Virus record (IMG/VR): IMGVR_UViG_3300042486_001634
Location: 1-35,664 of that record
Reading direction: 5' to 3' (one strand)
Length of the DNA: 35,664 bases
From: a virus
In this document: positions 8,097 to 15,055 of the stretch, one piece after another
Layout of the letters: each line of letters starts with the position of its first letter
Numbering within the stretch: position 1 is the stretch's first letter
Position numbers and translations under genes: made by a program
The notes under the pieces: generated by a model
Database searches by the model: none
The model's input: only the letters and a program-made list of their open reading frames with translations
What the model was told of the DNA's origin: nothing

Positions 8097-8810
8097 TTAA
8101 AATTTTGGGTCATAAAATATAACCGAATGTTCATTATCTTTTTCAGGATTTTCTTCTGTAAAATAATAAAGAGCGATTGAATTTCTACTTACTCCTTCGG
8201 GAGTGTTTATAGGTATTGGGTGTCCGTGTAATGAATTATCACTGATGGTAAAGATGACCGCTCGGTTGAATATTGGTTCAACATTAACTTCAAGGTTATT
8301 CATGTCTTTATCCCACAATTGAAGGTATCCCTCCCATTCAGTTTTCCATTCTTTATTCAAATAGATTAACAAATTCAATCTACGATAAATCTTTTTAACT
8401 GGATGAACGTTGTAGTCTTTGTGGATTGCAAGTTTTCCTCCTGAGGTTGTTTTATGTAATCCACCTCCCATTAACAACTCGTCACCAATTAAGTTTTTAA
8501 TTCCTGTCAATTCTTCCAAGTATTTTAATACTACAGGTGAATTTAGATAATCAATTAGTGCCGATATGATTGGTAAATCATTTGGCATGTTGTTTGCACT
8601 TTCAATGTCGTGAGGCCAATAGAACTTATTTACTTGGTATTGTTCTGTCCATTTAACTCGGTCGTACCACCAATTTTCATTTCTATTGAATTCATCAACA
8701 ACACTATTGAGTATTGTTTCAGGTAAGAATTTATCAATAACAATGTGAGGAAACGGTTGTGCCTCCTGATATTGAGTTGATAATTGTTTTGATAAATCTA
8801 AATTAATCAT
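8097..8810 (-). CDS. 2-oxoglutarate/Fe(II)-dependent oxygenase
   Basis: This 237-residue protein (ATG at 8810; a GTG at 8816 is possible) shows the prolyl-4-hydroxylase-like layout. The HxD iron-binding pair is in GGKLAIHKDYNVHP, the distal histidine in SDNSLHGHPIP, and the 2-oxoglutarate-binding arginine in SRNSIALYYF. The linking strands (YRRLNLLIYLNKEW, WEGYLQLWD) are typical of the fold. Such enzymes are frequent in phages and hydroxylate sugars, proteins or bases. Sitting first in the glycan operon, hydroxylation of a sugar or a virion protein is a reasonable guess. Confidence 0.88.
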   Translation of the reverse strand: MINLDLSKQLSTQYQEAQPFPHIVIDKFLPETILNSVVDEFNRNENWWYDRVKWTEQYQVNKFYWPHDIESANNMPNDLPIISALIDYLNSPVVLKYLEELTGIKNLIGDELLMGGGLHKTTSGGKLAIHKDYNVHPVKKIYRRLNLLIYLNKEWKTEWEGYLQLWDKDMNNLEVNVEPIFNRAVIFTISDNSLHGHPIPINTPEGVSRNSIALYYFTEENPEKDNEHSVIFYDPKF

Positions 8811-8820
8811 TTTCACATAT

Positions 8821-9147
8821 TTAAAAAGTCGCCCATTCTGTTAGGACAAACTCAAGTTTAATGTCACATATTTGACCATATCTATTCTTCCAAACATGTG
8901 CACACAAACCACCACTTGAAGACATGTATGGTTGGTGGTGAGTCCATTTTTTACTACTCTTTAACCCTTCAATAGCACTTTCAATTCTATCTCTTGCAGA
9001 TTCTTTCAATTGTTGAATACTTGGGACTTGGTTATTAAATCCCCAAGTCCAATTCAATTTGTCCATCACCAACTTGCACTTAGCAAAGTTGAATTGCTCC
9101 AAGATTTCGTCAATAAGTTCTTGTTCTTTTTTATGGATTTGTAACAT
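8821..9147 (-). CDS. Conserved phage hypothetical protein
   Basis: This 108-residue protein (ATG at 9147; GTG at 9156 is an alternative) has a helical N-terminus, then DKLNWTWGFNNQVPSIQQL, KESARDRIESAIEG, a Gly/Ser segment (SSSGGLCAHVWK) and a final strand DIKLEFVLTEW. The pattern W-x-W, PS, helix, sGG, then hydrophobic L-x-F-V strand resembles a small protein I know from many phage genomes without a function. It overlaps the upstream 68-residue gene by 17 nt, which argues for coupling. Confidence 0.75.
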   Translation of the reverse strand: MLQIHKKEQELIDEILEQFNFAKCKLVMDKLNWTWGFNNQVPSIQQLKESARDRIESAIEGLKSSKKWTHHQPYMSSSGGLCAHVWKNRYGQICDIKLEFVLTEWATF

Positions 9148-9337
9148 AGTTTTCACCTATTTTTTTAATTCTATACTTGTGACCCGAATCCGAATTAATT
9201 TCAAAACGGGCTCTCATATCTTCCGCTTCTTCAATTGTATCAAATTCTAATACTTCACCTTCACTATCCAAGATAATTACAGGTAACTCGGCTTGTCTAA
9301 AGGTGTTTTTAACCATTTTTATAATAACGTAACTCAT
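9131..9337 (-). CDS. Conserved small phage protein
   Basis: This 68-residue protein reads LPVIILDSEGEVLEFDTIEE followed by AEDMRARFEINSDSGHKYRIKK, a pattern of strand, helix and strand. It resembles a short conserved protein found in T4-like and jumbo phages, with no known role. The ATG at 9337 follows the terminator at 9352-9382. It heads the operon running to 1905 or at least to the glycan cassette; no clear TAnnTTTG promoter is visible in front of it. Confidence 0.75.
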   Translation of the reverse strand: MSYVIIKMVKNTFRQAELPVIILDSEGEVLEFDTIEEAEDMRARFEINSDSGHKYRIKKIGENYVTNP

Positions 9338-9351
9338 ACTACAATGATAAG

Positions 9352-9382
9352 AAAAATCCCCGACTTTTCAAGGTCAGGGATT
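9352..9382 (-). terminator. Intrinsic terminator after the zinc-ribbon gene
   Basis: On the minus strand, AATCCC and GGGATT arms with an inner GAC/GTC extension (one mismatch) form a hairpin followed by TTTTT. It sits directly after the stop of the gene ending at 9389. The plus strand also has a T-run, so it could work both ways. Confidence 0.8.
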
Positions 9383-9388
9383 ATTTTT

Positions 9389-9973
9389 TTAATTAATAGT
9401 TCTCACAATTGATTCGGTCATTCCTTCCCATTTTCTGATTTGACGTTTTGGAATCCAAAATTCAAATTCACCAATCTCATCTACACGGTTCAAATAATCT
9501 TCACGGAAACGTTCAACCTCAGACCTGTCTTTGATGTATTCCATCTTCATGTGTCTTGCACATGTCTTACCCATTTTGGTTAACATTGAAAACTCATCGG
9601 TCAATTCACGTCCACAACACATACAAAGGTTACCACGTTTAACGGTCATTTTACCTGAGAACTTGATTGCCTTTGGTCCAACCGCCAATAATTTGGTGAT
9701 GTCAATCAATACAGGATTAAATTCCAATCCGTAGGTTTCTTTCAAGTCTTGACCAACATTACGACCGATAATCAAAGTCTCACCTGGAGTTGGCCAATTC
9801 ATCTGAACGGTTCTTTCGTTTTCTTCTCTTTGGAAGATGTTAACAACCGCTTCTTCTTGTCTTGGAGTTAATTTACCATACTTAGTGATGGTATCTTTCA
9901 TTTTCGCAATGAAAGAATTTTTTCCTGTGTAGTTTTGAACTTTTTCGATTGTGGTGGTATTTGTGTTTGTCAT
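9389..9973 (-). CDS. Zinc-ribbon protein (DUF6011-like CCGREL motif)
   Basis: I start at the ATG at 9973 (194 residues) because the longer frame would begin inside the promoter. The protein has a Thr/Asn-rich start, a helical middle, and a treble-clef-like cysteine cluster LCMCCGRELTDEFSMLTKMG followed by KTCARH, similar to DUF6011 zinc ribbons, which often occur in DNA-processing proteins. The upstream KLLAVGPKAIKFSGKMTVKR suggests a beta-rich nucleic-acid surface. It shares promoter, leader and first codons with the gene starting at 11450. Function unknown. Confidence 0.8.
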   Translation of the reverse strand: MTNTNTTTIEKVQNYTGKNSFIAKMKDTITKYGKLTPRQEEAVVNIFQREENERTVQMNWPTPGETLIIGRNVGQDLKETYGLEFNPVLIDITKLLAVGPKAIKFSGKMTVKRGNLCMCCGRELTDEFSMLTKMGKTCARHMKMEYIKDRSEVERFREDYLNRVDEIGEFEFWIPKRQIRKWEGMTESIVRTIN

Positions 9974-9994
9974 ATCTTTATCGTTTTGTGAATA

Positions 9995-10025
9995 CAAAGA
10001 TACAACTTAAATCGGAACAGCCAAA
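9995..10025 (-). promoter_or_regulatory. Bacteroidetes-type promoter, TTTG-N19-TATCTTTG
   Basis: On the minus strand TTTG (10022-10025) and TATCTTTG (9995-10002) are 19 nt apart. The ATG at 9973 lies about 20 nt downstream. This promoter and the leader after it are nearly identical to those at 11472-11502. Confidence 0.8.
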
Positions 10026-10031
10026 CAATTT

Positions 10032-10574
10032 TTAATATTCCACCCAATTTTTTTTATAATCTTTGTTGGTTACACAAAACCTAGCATATTCATTAATCTG
10101 AGGGTATCCAGTATTATAATATCCACATATTAATCCCCAATCATTATATTGTTTACGTAGTTTATGTAACAATTTCATTGATATTTGGACATTCAAGTCA
10201 ATGTTATGTAATAGTTCCTTTTGAGTAATATTCTTACCACTGATGTAATTTGCTGTTTTTGGCATAATCTGCATTGGCCCTTTAGCTCCAGCAAATGATG
10301 TTAACTTCCCATGGTAATCCCAATCAAATGGACCTTGATACCTTGTTTCAAGGAAGGCAATATTGTATGCAATATGTTTTGGGATTTTATATTCCTTAGA
10401 ATATTTCTCAATTGAAGTATAAACCTGAAGACTGTAGGGTGAGTTTGGTTTACCTCCAATTTCTTCAAGTTTATACCCTTCGTTTGGTTTTGTTAACCCC
10501 ACCAAATTAAAAGCGGCGAGGATTACCATAACAGCAAACAACAAATAGAAATATTTTAACCCATTCTTTACCAT
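10032..10574 (-). CDS. Membrane-anchored lytic transglycosylase (SLT domain)
   Basis: This 180-residue protein should cleave peptidoglycan. An N-terminal membrane anchor or uncleaved signal spans residues 7-27. The SLT domain carries the catalytic glutamate in AFLETRYQ (about residue 76), the GPMQIMPKT motif (99-107) and GYYNTGYP (151-158), all in the order of goose-lysozyme-like transglycosylases. The ATG at 10574 overlaps the preceding gene's TGA. It could be an endolysin released from the membrane or a wall enzyme for DNA entry. The coupled membrane protein upstream favours a lysis pair. Confidence 0.88.
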   Translation of the reverse strand: MVKNGLKYFYLLFAVMVILAAFNLVGLTKPNEGYKLEEIGGKPNSPYSLQVYTSIEKYSKEYKIPKHIAYNIAFLETRYQGPFDWDYHGKLTSFAGAKGPMQIMPKTANYISGKNITQKELLHNIDLNVQISMKLLHKLRKQYNDWGLICGYYNTGYPQINEYARFCVTNKDYKKNWVEY

Positions 10575-10897
10575 CAATTAGAAGGTGTTTTAGGTGATGA
10601 TGCTTGACCCCAAATGTTTTTAGCATACAAATTGAAAATCATGTACCCAACAGAATCTTGGTAAACGGTATATGAACCATCTTTCTTTCTGATAACCAAT
10701 AGGTTATTGTTTTCATCAATTGCAAGTTTAACCTCATCTTTTTTAACAGAAACAACTGGTGCTTGTTTCGTGTAGTTTGTTTTAATGTAATCGTAATAGT
10801 ATCCGATTGAAGCCCCTGCAACAAAGCTAAGAGATATTACGGTGTAAAACGATAATTGTTTCAGTGCAGTCTTTAATTTTTCTTTAATATTTTCCAT
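10574..10897 (-). CDS. Single-pass membrane protein coupled to the transglycosylase
   Basis: This 107-residue protein has a basic, amphipathic start (ENIKEKLKTALKQL), one transmembrane helix (about 16-34, FYTVISLSFVAGASIGYYY) and a C-terminal soluble part with beta character (KDGSYTVYQDSVGYMIFNLY) ending in a Ser/Pro tail. Its TGA overlaps the transglycosylase ATG, so the two are made together. It might be a holin-like or spanin-like partner, but a holin with one helix and a large exposed tail would be atypical. Function unproven. Confidence 0.75.
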   Translation of the reverse strand: MENIKEKLKTALKQLSFYTVISLSFVAGASIGYYYDYIKTNYTKQAPVVSVKKDEVKLAIDENNNLLVIRKKDGSYTVYQDSVGYMIFNLYAKNIWGQASSPKTPSN

Positions 10898-10936
10898 ATT
10901 TTAATTCTTATAATGTTTAATTAGGTTAAATATAAG

Positions 10937-10966
10937 AAATCCCCCTTGAATATTCAAGGGGGATTT
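10937..10966 (-). terminator. Perfect palindromic intrinsic terminator
   Basis: A 30-nt perfect palindrome with arms AAATCCCCCTTGAA and its complement lies between the gene ending at 10971 and the gene starting at 10897. On the minus strand the 3' arm ends in ATTT with further T-rich sequence. The stem is unusually long and symmetric. Confidence 0.8.
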
Positions 10967-10970
10967 CATT

Positions 10971-11450
10971 TTAGTTTTGAGTGAAGGCTTTGTCCGCCCA
11001 TGTTTTGGCTCCCATCTTACCCCATAATTTCATGTCACACATGTCAGGGAAGGACTCTCTCATAGTTCCTACGGTCAAAACTTCCAAGAACCCTTTGTCG
11101 ATTGAGTACCATTTGTTTCCTTTAGTAGTGAAAACATTGTGCCAAAGTTCTCTTCCGTTTTCGTAAACACATTTTACTTGGATGTTTACCAATGCGTTTT
11201 TCTTGTACCCTGCGATGATGCTGTGAGCAGTTCCTTTTGTGTCGTGGATGCTGATGAAACCTGCTTGACATTTTCCTGCGATACGGAATTCGTATTCCTT
11301 ATTTATGTCTTTGATGTGGTTAGAAACCATTACAGAGATGGTTTTATCCTTAACTTGAGTGTCAAATGAGCCGTAGAATACGTCTCCTGCCATTACTCCT
11401 TCAGTTACTTTGATGATGTTGTTTGCGGTGTTGGTGTTTGTAGTTGTCAT
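10971..11450 (-). CDS. Hypothetical protein with shared leader cassette
   Basis: I start at the ATG at 11450 (159 residues), because longer frames run through the promoter. After a Thr/Asn-rich start (MTTTNTNTANN) comes a beta-rich domain (GVMAGDVFYGSFDTQVKDKT, EYEFRIAGKCQAGFISIHD) and a Trp/Lys-rich end (LWGKMGAKTWADKAF). I see no catalytic motif. The promoter, leader and first codons match those of the zinc-ribbon gene starting at 9973, so both should be expressed at the same time. Function unknown. Confidence 0.8.
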   Translation of the reverse strand: MTTTNTNTANNIIKVTEGVMAGDVFYGSFDTQVKDKTISVMVSNHIKDINKEYEFRIAGKCQAGFISIHDTKGTAHSIIAGYKKNALVNIQVKCVYENGRELWHNVFTTKGNKWYSIDKGFLEVLTVGTMRESFPDMCDMKLWGKMGAKTWADKAFTQN

Positions 11451-11471
11451 ATCTTTATCGTTTTGTGAATA

Positions 11472-11502
11472 CAAAGATACAATTAATTTCCGAACCACCA
11501 AA
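11472..11502 (-). promoter_or_regulatory. Bacteroidetes-type promoter, TTTG-N19-TATCTTTG
   Basis: On the minus strand TTTG (11499-11502) and TATCTTTG (11472-11479) are 19 nt apart, as at 9995-10025. The leader between promoter and ATG (11450) is the same as in that copy. Confidence 0.8.
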
Positions 11503-11522
11503 CAATTTTTATAAATTAAATC

Positions 11523-11530
11523 TATTTATT
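11523..11530 (+). promoter_or_regulatory. TATTTATT element ahead of the gene at 11536
   Basis: A one-mismatch version of the recurring TATTTATA octamer ends 5 nt before the ATG. No TAnnTTTG promoter is seen on this strand, so it is the only visible candidate signal. Confidence 0.25.
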
Positions 11531-11535
11531 AAAAT

Positions 11536-11952
11536 ATGGCGGAGGATAGAAATAAAATATTAAAAGAAAAAATACAATATCTAATCAGTATGGCTTTAAC
11601 TGAAAGAAACTTTGAAGTTATAAGTATTGATGCGGATATTTCAAGTTATACCCCACAAACAACAGGTTCCGAACCGCCAAAAGATTTAATTGAAGATTAT
11701 TATGTAGTCTTAGTTGTTGATTATAAACGTTCTATTGATAGTTACGACCCATATTCATTTGCTAGTGATATTAAACGAATGTGTGAAGTTATGAGAGATT
11801 GTGTCTCACAATATACTATAACACAAAATGGTAAGATAGTTAAAGGTGATGATGGTATTACCGTATTTGATGCATTTATCATGGATATTGATTTTAAATA
11901 CGAAGAATTACATAAATTCACCGTAAATTTTAAATTTGCATACGACGAATAA
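11536..11952 (+). CDS. Hypothetical protein, 138 aa
   Basis: This 138-residue soluble protein has an N-terminal helix (NKILKEKIQYLISMALTE) followed by alternating strands (YYVVLVVDYKRSID, FDAFIMDIDFKYEEL, FTVNFKFAYDE) suggesting a compact alpha/beta fold. No motif is recognised. It begins the rightward operon 11.5-13.3 kb and ends one base before the next ATG (11954). Function unknown. Confidence 0.75.
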   Translation: MAEDRNKILKEKIQYLISMALTERNFEVISIDADISSYTPQTTGSEPPKDLIEDYYVVLVVDYKRSIDSYDPYSFASDIKRMCEVMRDCVSQYTITQNGKIVKGDDGITVFDAFIMDIDFKYEELHKFTVNFKFAYDE

Positions 11953-11953
11953 T

Positions 11954-12820
11954 ATGGACGAAAAATTAAAAAAACTATCAACCAAAATAGTTGGACTATT
12001 TTCTGAGGACTTTAAAAGTCCTCAAGATTGTTATGACCGTTTTAGAAATGTATATAAACAACAATTTGATTATTTCCAAAACTTTGAACCTTCAAACATA
12101 CTTAAATTAGTTTTATACATATATTCACTTAAAAACACAGGTAACTTTAAATTAGCCGAAAACATGTTAAATAAATCAGGATTTGCATCCTTATTTATTA
12201 TGGAGCCAGATTATTATCAAACAGAATGTGATGATTGTAGTGGTGATGGTACAATTCGTTGTGATAACTGTAATGGAGACGGAAAGATTGATTGCCGAAC
12301 CTGTGATGGAAATGGTACAGTTAGTTGTGACACATGTGATGGAGATGGGAGAATTGAAGTGGATGGTGAGGATAATGAATACGTAGAATGTGATTATTGT
12401 TATGGTAGTGGTGAAGTTAATTGTGATGAATGTGGTGGTGGAGGTAATGAAGAGTGTAATTATTGTGGTGGAGATGGAGGTGAAAACTGTTCTACTTGTG
12501 ATGGTGACGGACAAGTAGAAACAAATGAACATGAATACAAGTATTATGTTATTATTACTTGGAATAGTTTTATTAAGGAAAAATGTGAACTTGAATCGGG
12601 TACAATGACACCAGCATTTTCAGAATACGATTTTGACCGTCTAAGTGATGAATACATTGTATTAGGTTACGATGAAGAACATTCTGAGTTTCGTTCTGAT
12701 GTTACACCTAATGATGTTTATTGTGCAAACTACGAAGATGAGCCAGAATTACATAAAAGTTATTCAAGAGATTATCGTATTTGGATGGATAACGATGGAT
12801 TAGAAAATTACAAACTATAA
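11954..12820 (+). CDS. Protein with doubled DnaJ-type zinc-finger domain (8 CxxCxGxG)
   Basis: I start at the ATG at 11954 (288 residues), just after the previous stop. Residues 92-187 hold eight CxxCxGxG-type motifs in two sets of four. Cysteines begin at 92, 103, 114, 125 and 146, 157, 168, 179, an exact 11-residue period in each set. DnaJ/Hsp40 has a single set of four, so this is two zinc-binding cores in tandem. There is no J domain. The N-terminus is helical, the C-terminus acidic and aromatic. A substrate-binding or redox-chaperone role is possible. Its TAA overlaps the next ATG by one base. Confidence 0.85.
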   Translation: MDEKLKKLSTKIVGLFSEDFKSPQDCYDRFRNVYKQQFDYFQNFEPSNILKLVLYIYSLKNTGNFKLAENMLNKSGFASLFIMEPDYYQTECDDCSGDGTIRCDNCNGDGKIDCRTCDGNGTVSCDTCDGDGRIEVDGEDNEYVECDYCYGSGEVNCDECGGGGNEECNYCGGDGGENCSTCDGDGQVETNEHEYKYYVIITWNSFIKEKCELESGTMTPAFSEYDFDRLSDEYIVLGYDEEHSEFRSDVTPNDVYCANYEDEPELHKSYSRDYRIWMDNDGLENYKL

Positions 12821-13323
12821 TGTCAAATTTAAAAACATTTTTAAAAGTAGCGCAAAAGTTGGGTTATCCTAATCCATCCCCCAATTCATTGGTAATTGCC
12901 AACTCAATTGATTATACCCTTAATAATCTTTTACAAGATTTAATAATGGAAGTAGGAGAAGAAAGAGCAAATGAATTTGTTAACAAGACTTTTTCATCGT
13001 TAGGTACCACTTATTCACCTGGAATTAAAATAGATTTAAGTGATAGGGTTGGTGAGACTGGTTCATATATCTATTTAATCATTAACGGATTTGATTTTGT
13101 TGAAGGTGATGATGAGTTTAAAGAAGTATGGATACATTATACTTGGGGTGATAGTCATTTAATTCATGATGGTGAAGTCAAAACATTAGATGACATATAC
13201 GATGAAGTTGACTTAGGCACTATGGGTGAATATGATGAACTTATGGACGATATTCAATACGCATGTCACAAAGACATCTTTAATAAAACAGGATTTAGAA
13301 TTCATTTTGATTCTCAAATATAA
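12820..13323 (+). CDS. Acidic hypothetical protein, 167 aa
   Basis: This 167-residue acidic protein starts with helices (LKTFLKVAQKLGYPNPSP, YTLNNLLQDLIMEVGEE) and continues with strands and many D/E residues (VEGDDEFKEVWIHYTWGD). The start at 12820 overlaps the previous stop by one base. No motif is recognised. It ends the rightward operon and faces the leftward gene ending at 13406 across three hairpins. Function unknown. Confidence 0.75.
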   Translation: MSNLKTFLKVAQKLGYPNPSPNSLVIANSIDYTLNNLLQDLIMEVGEERANEFVNKTFSSLGTTYSPGIKIDLSDRVGETGSYIYLIINGFDFVEGDDEFKEVWIHYTWGDSHLIHDGEVKTLDDIYDEVDLGTMGEYDELMDDIQYACHKDIFNKTGFRIHFDSQI

Positions 13324-13350
13324 AAAAAGAGAGACCGAAGCCTCTCTTTC
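13323..13350 (-). terminator. UUCG-capped intrinsic terminator
   Basis: On the minus strand AAAGAGAGGC and GTCTCTCTTT arms close a TTCG tetraloop and are followed by a T-run. It would end the leftward transcript from 14.1 kb. The plus strand lacks a T-run here. Confidence 0.8.
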
Positions 13351-13355
13351 AGGGA

Positions 13356-13402
13356 CTGACTGGAATTGTCAGGCATCCACCACCAAGTTTTTCTAAACTT
13401 GG
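13356..13402 (-). other. Two hairpins in the 3' untranslated region
   Basis: Between the stop of the gene ending at 13406 and the terminator lie CTGAC/GTCAG (13356-13372) and CCAAGTTT/AAACTTGG (13383-13402, 8 bp, 4-nt loop). They may protect the mRNA 3' end or add to termination. Nothing else lies in this gap. Confidence 0.5.
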
Positions 13403-13405
13403 AAA

Positions 13406-13729
13406 CTATCTTTCAACACTCAAATCTTCTCTTTTAATTACAGAATTTACTAACTCTTCAACTTTGTTTGCATCCATGTATGGAATTACATCGTCGGTTG
13501 CTTCAGGATAAAAAAATCTTGTAACAAAATTATTTGATTGTCTGTCAAATATTGCAACCTCAAAAGTTTTTTCAAAATCACCATACAACCCTCGGTCTCC
13601 ACCAACAATAGAGAATTCAATTTCTTTGTTTCCAAAACGAGACATTCTACCTTTACCACCACCAGTACTTAAGTACTTTGACATTGGGTGTGGTTTAGAC
13701 CATTTTTTAATATCCTGGATAGTTATCAT
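13406..13729 (-). CDS. Hypothetical protein, 107 aa
   Basis: I start at the ATG at 13729, giving 107 residues; it is preceded by AGGAGAGACG, one of the few convincing Shine-Dalgarno-like sequences in the window. The protein has a short helical start (ITIQDIKKWSKPHPMSKYL), a Gly/Arg loop (STGGGKGRMSRFG) and a beta-rich rest (KTFEVAIFDRQSNNFVTRFF). No family recognised. It overlaps the end of the 36-residue membrane peptide gene, whose coding region contains its ribosome binding site. Confidence 0.75.
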   Translation of the reverse strand: MITIQDIKKWSKPHPMSKYLSTGGGKGRMSRFGNKEIEFSIVGGDRGLYGDFEKTFEVAIFDRQSNNFVTRFFYPEATDDVIPYMDANKVEELVNSVIKREDLSVER

Positions 13730-13817
13730 CGTCTCTCCTTTCTTTTTTATTTTGTAATAATACCCAACCGAGTAATAAAACCAACACAACCACTTTAGTT
13801 ATTACAATATTCATCAT
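13707..13817 (-). CDS. Small membrane peptide, 36 aa
   Basis: This reading frame encodes 36 residues: MMNIVITKVVVLVLLLGWVL, then LQNKKERRDDDNYPGY. It is one hydrophobic helix followed by a strongly basic then acidic tail, which fits an N-out/C-in or reversed single-pass peptide. Its ATG overlaps the stop of the upstream gene as ATGA, and its 3' end overlaps the start of the next gene by 23 nt, so it closes an otherwise empty 84-nt gap. Operon architecture is the main evidence. A small lysis, exclusion or regulatory peptide is possible. Confidence 0.6.
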   Translation of the reverse strand: MMNIVITKVVVLVLLLGWVLLQNKKERRDDDNYPGY

Positions 13818-14095
13818 TTTGTTTCCAACGCCTCCATTTTAGATTTAGTAACCAAATGTTCTGCTAACGTATATATGTCAACGTTTGTTGTGATAATTGA
13901 ACTCACCAAGTATTTGTAAGGGATATGAACAAAAAACTCCACCCCATTGAAAAATGTAAAATCATTTTTCAATTCAATACAACCTTGAACCATTTTCAAA
14001 AACAATTTGAATTGAGTTGGATTTACAAATGTTTCATCTAACAATGTTCCGAATGTCTCGTGTTGAATCTTGATGTTGTGTGATGTTGTGTTCAT
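13814..14095 (-). CDS. Hypothetical protein, 93 aa
   Basis: This 93-residue protein begins MNTTSHNIKIQHETFGTLLD, followed by a helical stretch (NPTQFKLFLKMVQGCIELK) and strands (FTFFNGVEFFVHIPYKYLV). The Thr/Asn-rich start recalls the starts of the proteins at 9973 and 11450. It is the first gene behind the promoter at 14116-14146 and is coupled by ATGA to the membrane peptide gene. No family recognised. Confidence 0.75.
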   Translation of the reverse strand: MNTTSHNIKIQHETFGTLLDETFVNPTQFKLFLKMVQGCIELKNDFTFFNGVEFFVHIPYKYLVSSIITTNVDIYTLAEHLVTKSKMEALETK

Positions 14096-14115
14096 ATCCT
14101 TACTGATTTAGACTA

Positions 14116-14146
14116 CAAATATACAAAATTAACGGTAAACTCCAAA
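14116..14146 (-). promoter_or_regulatory. Bacteroidetes-type promoter, TTTG-N19-TATATTTG
   Basis: On the minus strand TTTG (14143-14146) and TATATTTG (14116-14123) are 19 nt apart. The ATG at 14095 lies 20 nt downstream, the same layout as the promoters at 9995 and 11472. Confidence 0.75.
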
Positions 14147-15025
14147 TTATTTTGAAAATTTTGATAAGTTTTCTTCCATATGAACCAAAAATTTATTGAT
14201 TGTTTCCTGAGCTTCTTTAGTTAGATTACTTTCACCAAAACTATTCAACACTTGAATATGTTTATCAAATTTACATAAATCAATACTTTTCAACGTATTC
14301 ATTAATTTTAATAGCTCTAATTTTGATTGTTTAATATACTCCATCTCAACATGGTAAGTCCTATACTTCAACATTAGTTCCGCGATTTTCATTTCATTCC
14401 AACCATTATTAACAACAGTTTTTTCACTTATAAGTGAATCTGACTGATTATAAATTTCAATTTGACCTGACAACGGAAATCCTGATTGGTTGATAAACGC
14501 TAACTTTGAATAGTTATCACCCTTAGAATTTGTTTTATCTATTAGGTACGTTAAACAACCTCTACTAGTGTAAGACGTAAACGGTGATGGACTGTTTTTA
14601 GACGCAGTACACCATTTAGTGTTTGCACCGTATCTTAAAGAACCCTTGTGTGTTTTTGGTTCAATAAACAAAATCTCATCATCTTCATAAATTACATTAA
14701 CATGTTCATCTTTATTAAAAGTTTTCTCTTCTTTAATCTCCCAATATTTTTTGTTAATAAGTTTTAAATTATTAAAAGTTTTGTAACCTTCTGAATATAT
14801 GTCTTTATTCTCATTATATGGTAATAGCAAATCAAACAAGTTAACTTCTTTAACCAAAGCTTCCGCCGAAGGTATGGTTTGCTTACGCTCAATTTTTAAA
14901 GTCCACATTTTTAACATGTACTCTAAATATTTTTTGGTTGGTGTCTTATCTCCGTTTAATAACTTACGATAAGTCACATCAGTTACTCTTGAATACTTTT
15001 CTTTTAAATCTGCTGCTTTTGACAT
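14147..15025 (-). CDS. TKWCTA-motif protein A
   Basis: This 292-residue protein carries a conserved block at about residues 119-163: LFIEPKTHKGSLRYG, then ANTKWCTA, FTSY, and CLTYLIDKT. The same block occurs in the unrelated-length protein at 22847-24604, so the two share a domain. I associate the pattern with uncharacterised proteins of large phages and cannot name a function. The N-terminus (about 1-100) is helical and resembles an oligomerising or DNA-binding region. A conserved Cys next to Trp and Lys suggests a catalytic or ligand pocket. Confidence 0.8.
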   Translation of the reverse strand: MSKAADLKEKYSRVTDVTYRKLLNGDKTPTKKYLEYMLKMWTLKIERKQTIPSAEALVKEVNLFDLLLPYNENKDIYSEGYKTFNNLKLINKKYWEIKEEKTFNKDEHVNVIYEDDEILFIEPKTHKGSLRYGANTKWCTASKNSPSPFTSYTSRGCLTYLIDKTNSKGDNYSKLAFINQSGFPLSGQIEIYNQSDSLISEKTVVNNGWNEMKIAELMLKYRTYHVEMEYIKQSKLELLKLMNTLKSIDLCKFDKHIQVLNSFGESNLTKEAQETINKFLVHMEENLSKFSK

Positions 15026-15047
15026 GTCGTTTAATTTTTATTGGAAG

Positions 15048-15055
15048 CAAAGATA
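15048..15055 (-). promoter_or_regulatory. -7 element TATCTTTG upstream of TKWCTA protein A
   Basis: TATCTTTG on the minus strand lies 22 nt before the ATG at 15025, the usual distance here. No TTTG is present at the -33 position, so this is a weaker promoter candidate. Confidence 0.45.

Noticed and set aside
9389-9997. Upstream start at 9997 for the zinc-ribbon gene, and at 11501 for its cassette twin
   Set aside because: Those codons fall inside or upstream of the -7 element of the promoter. The ATGs at 9973 and 11450 fit both promoters and the shared leader.
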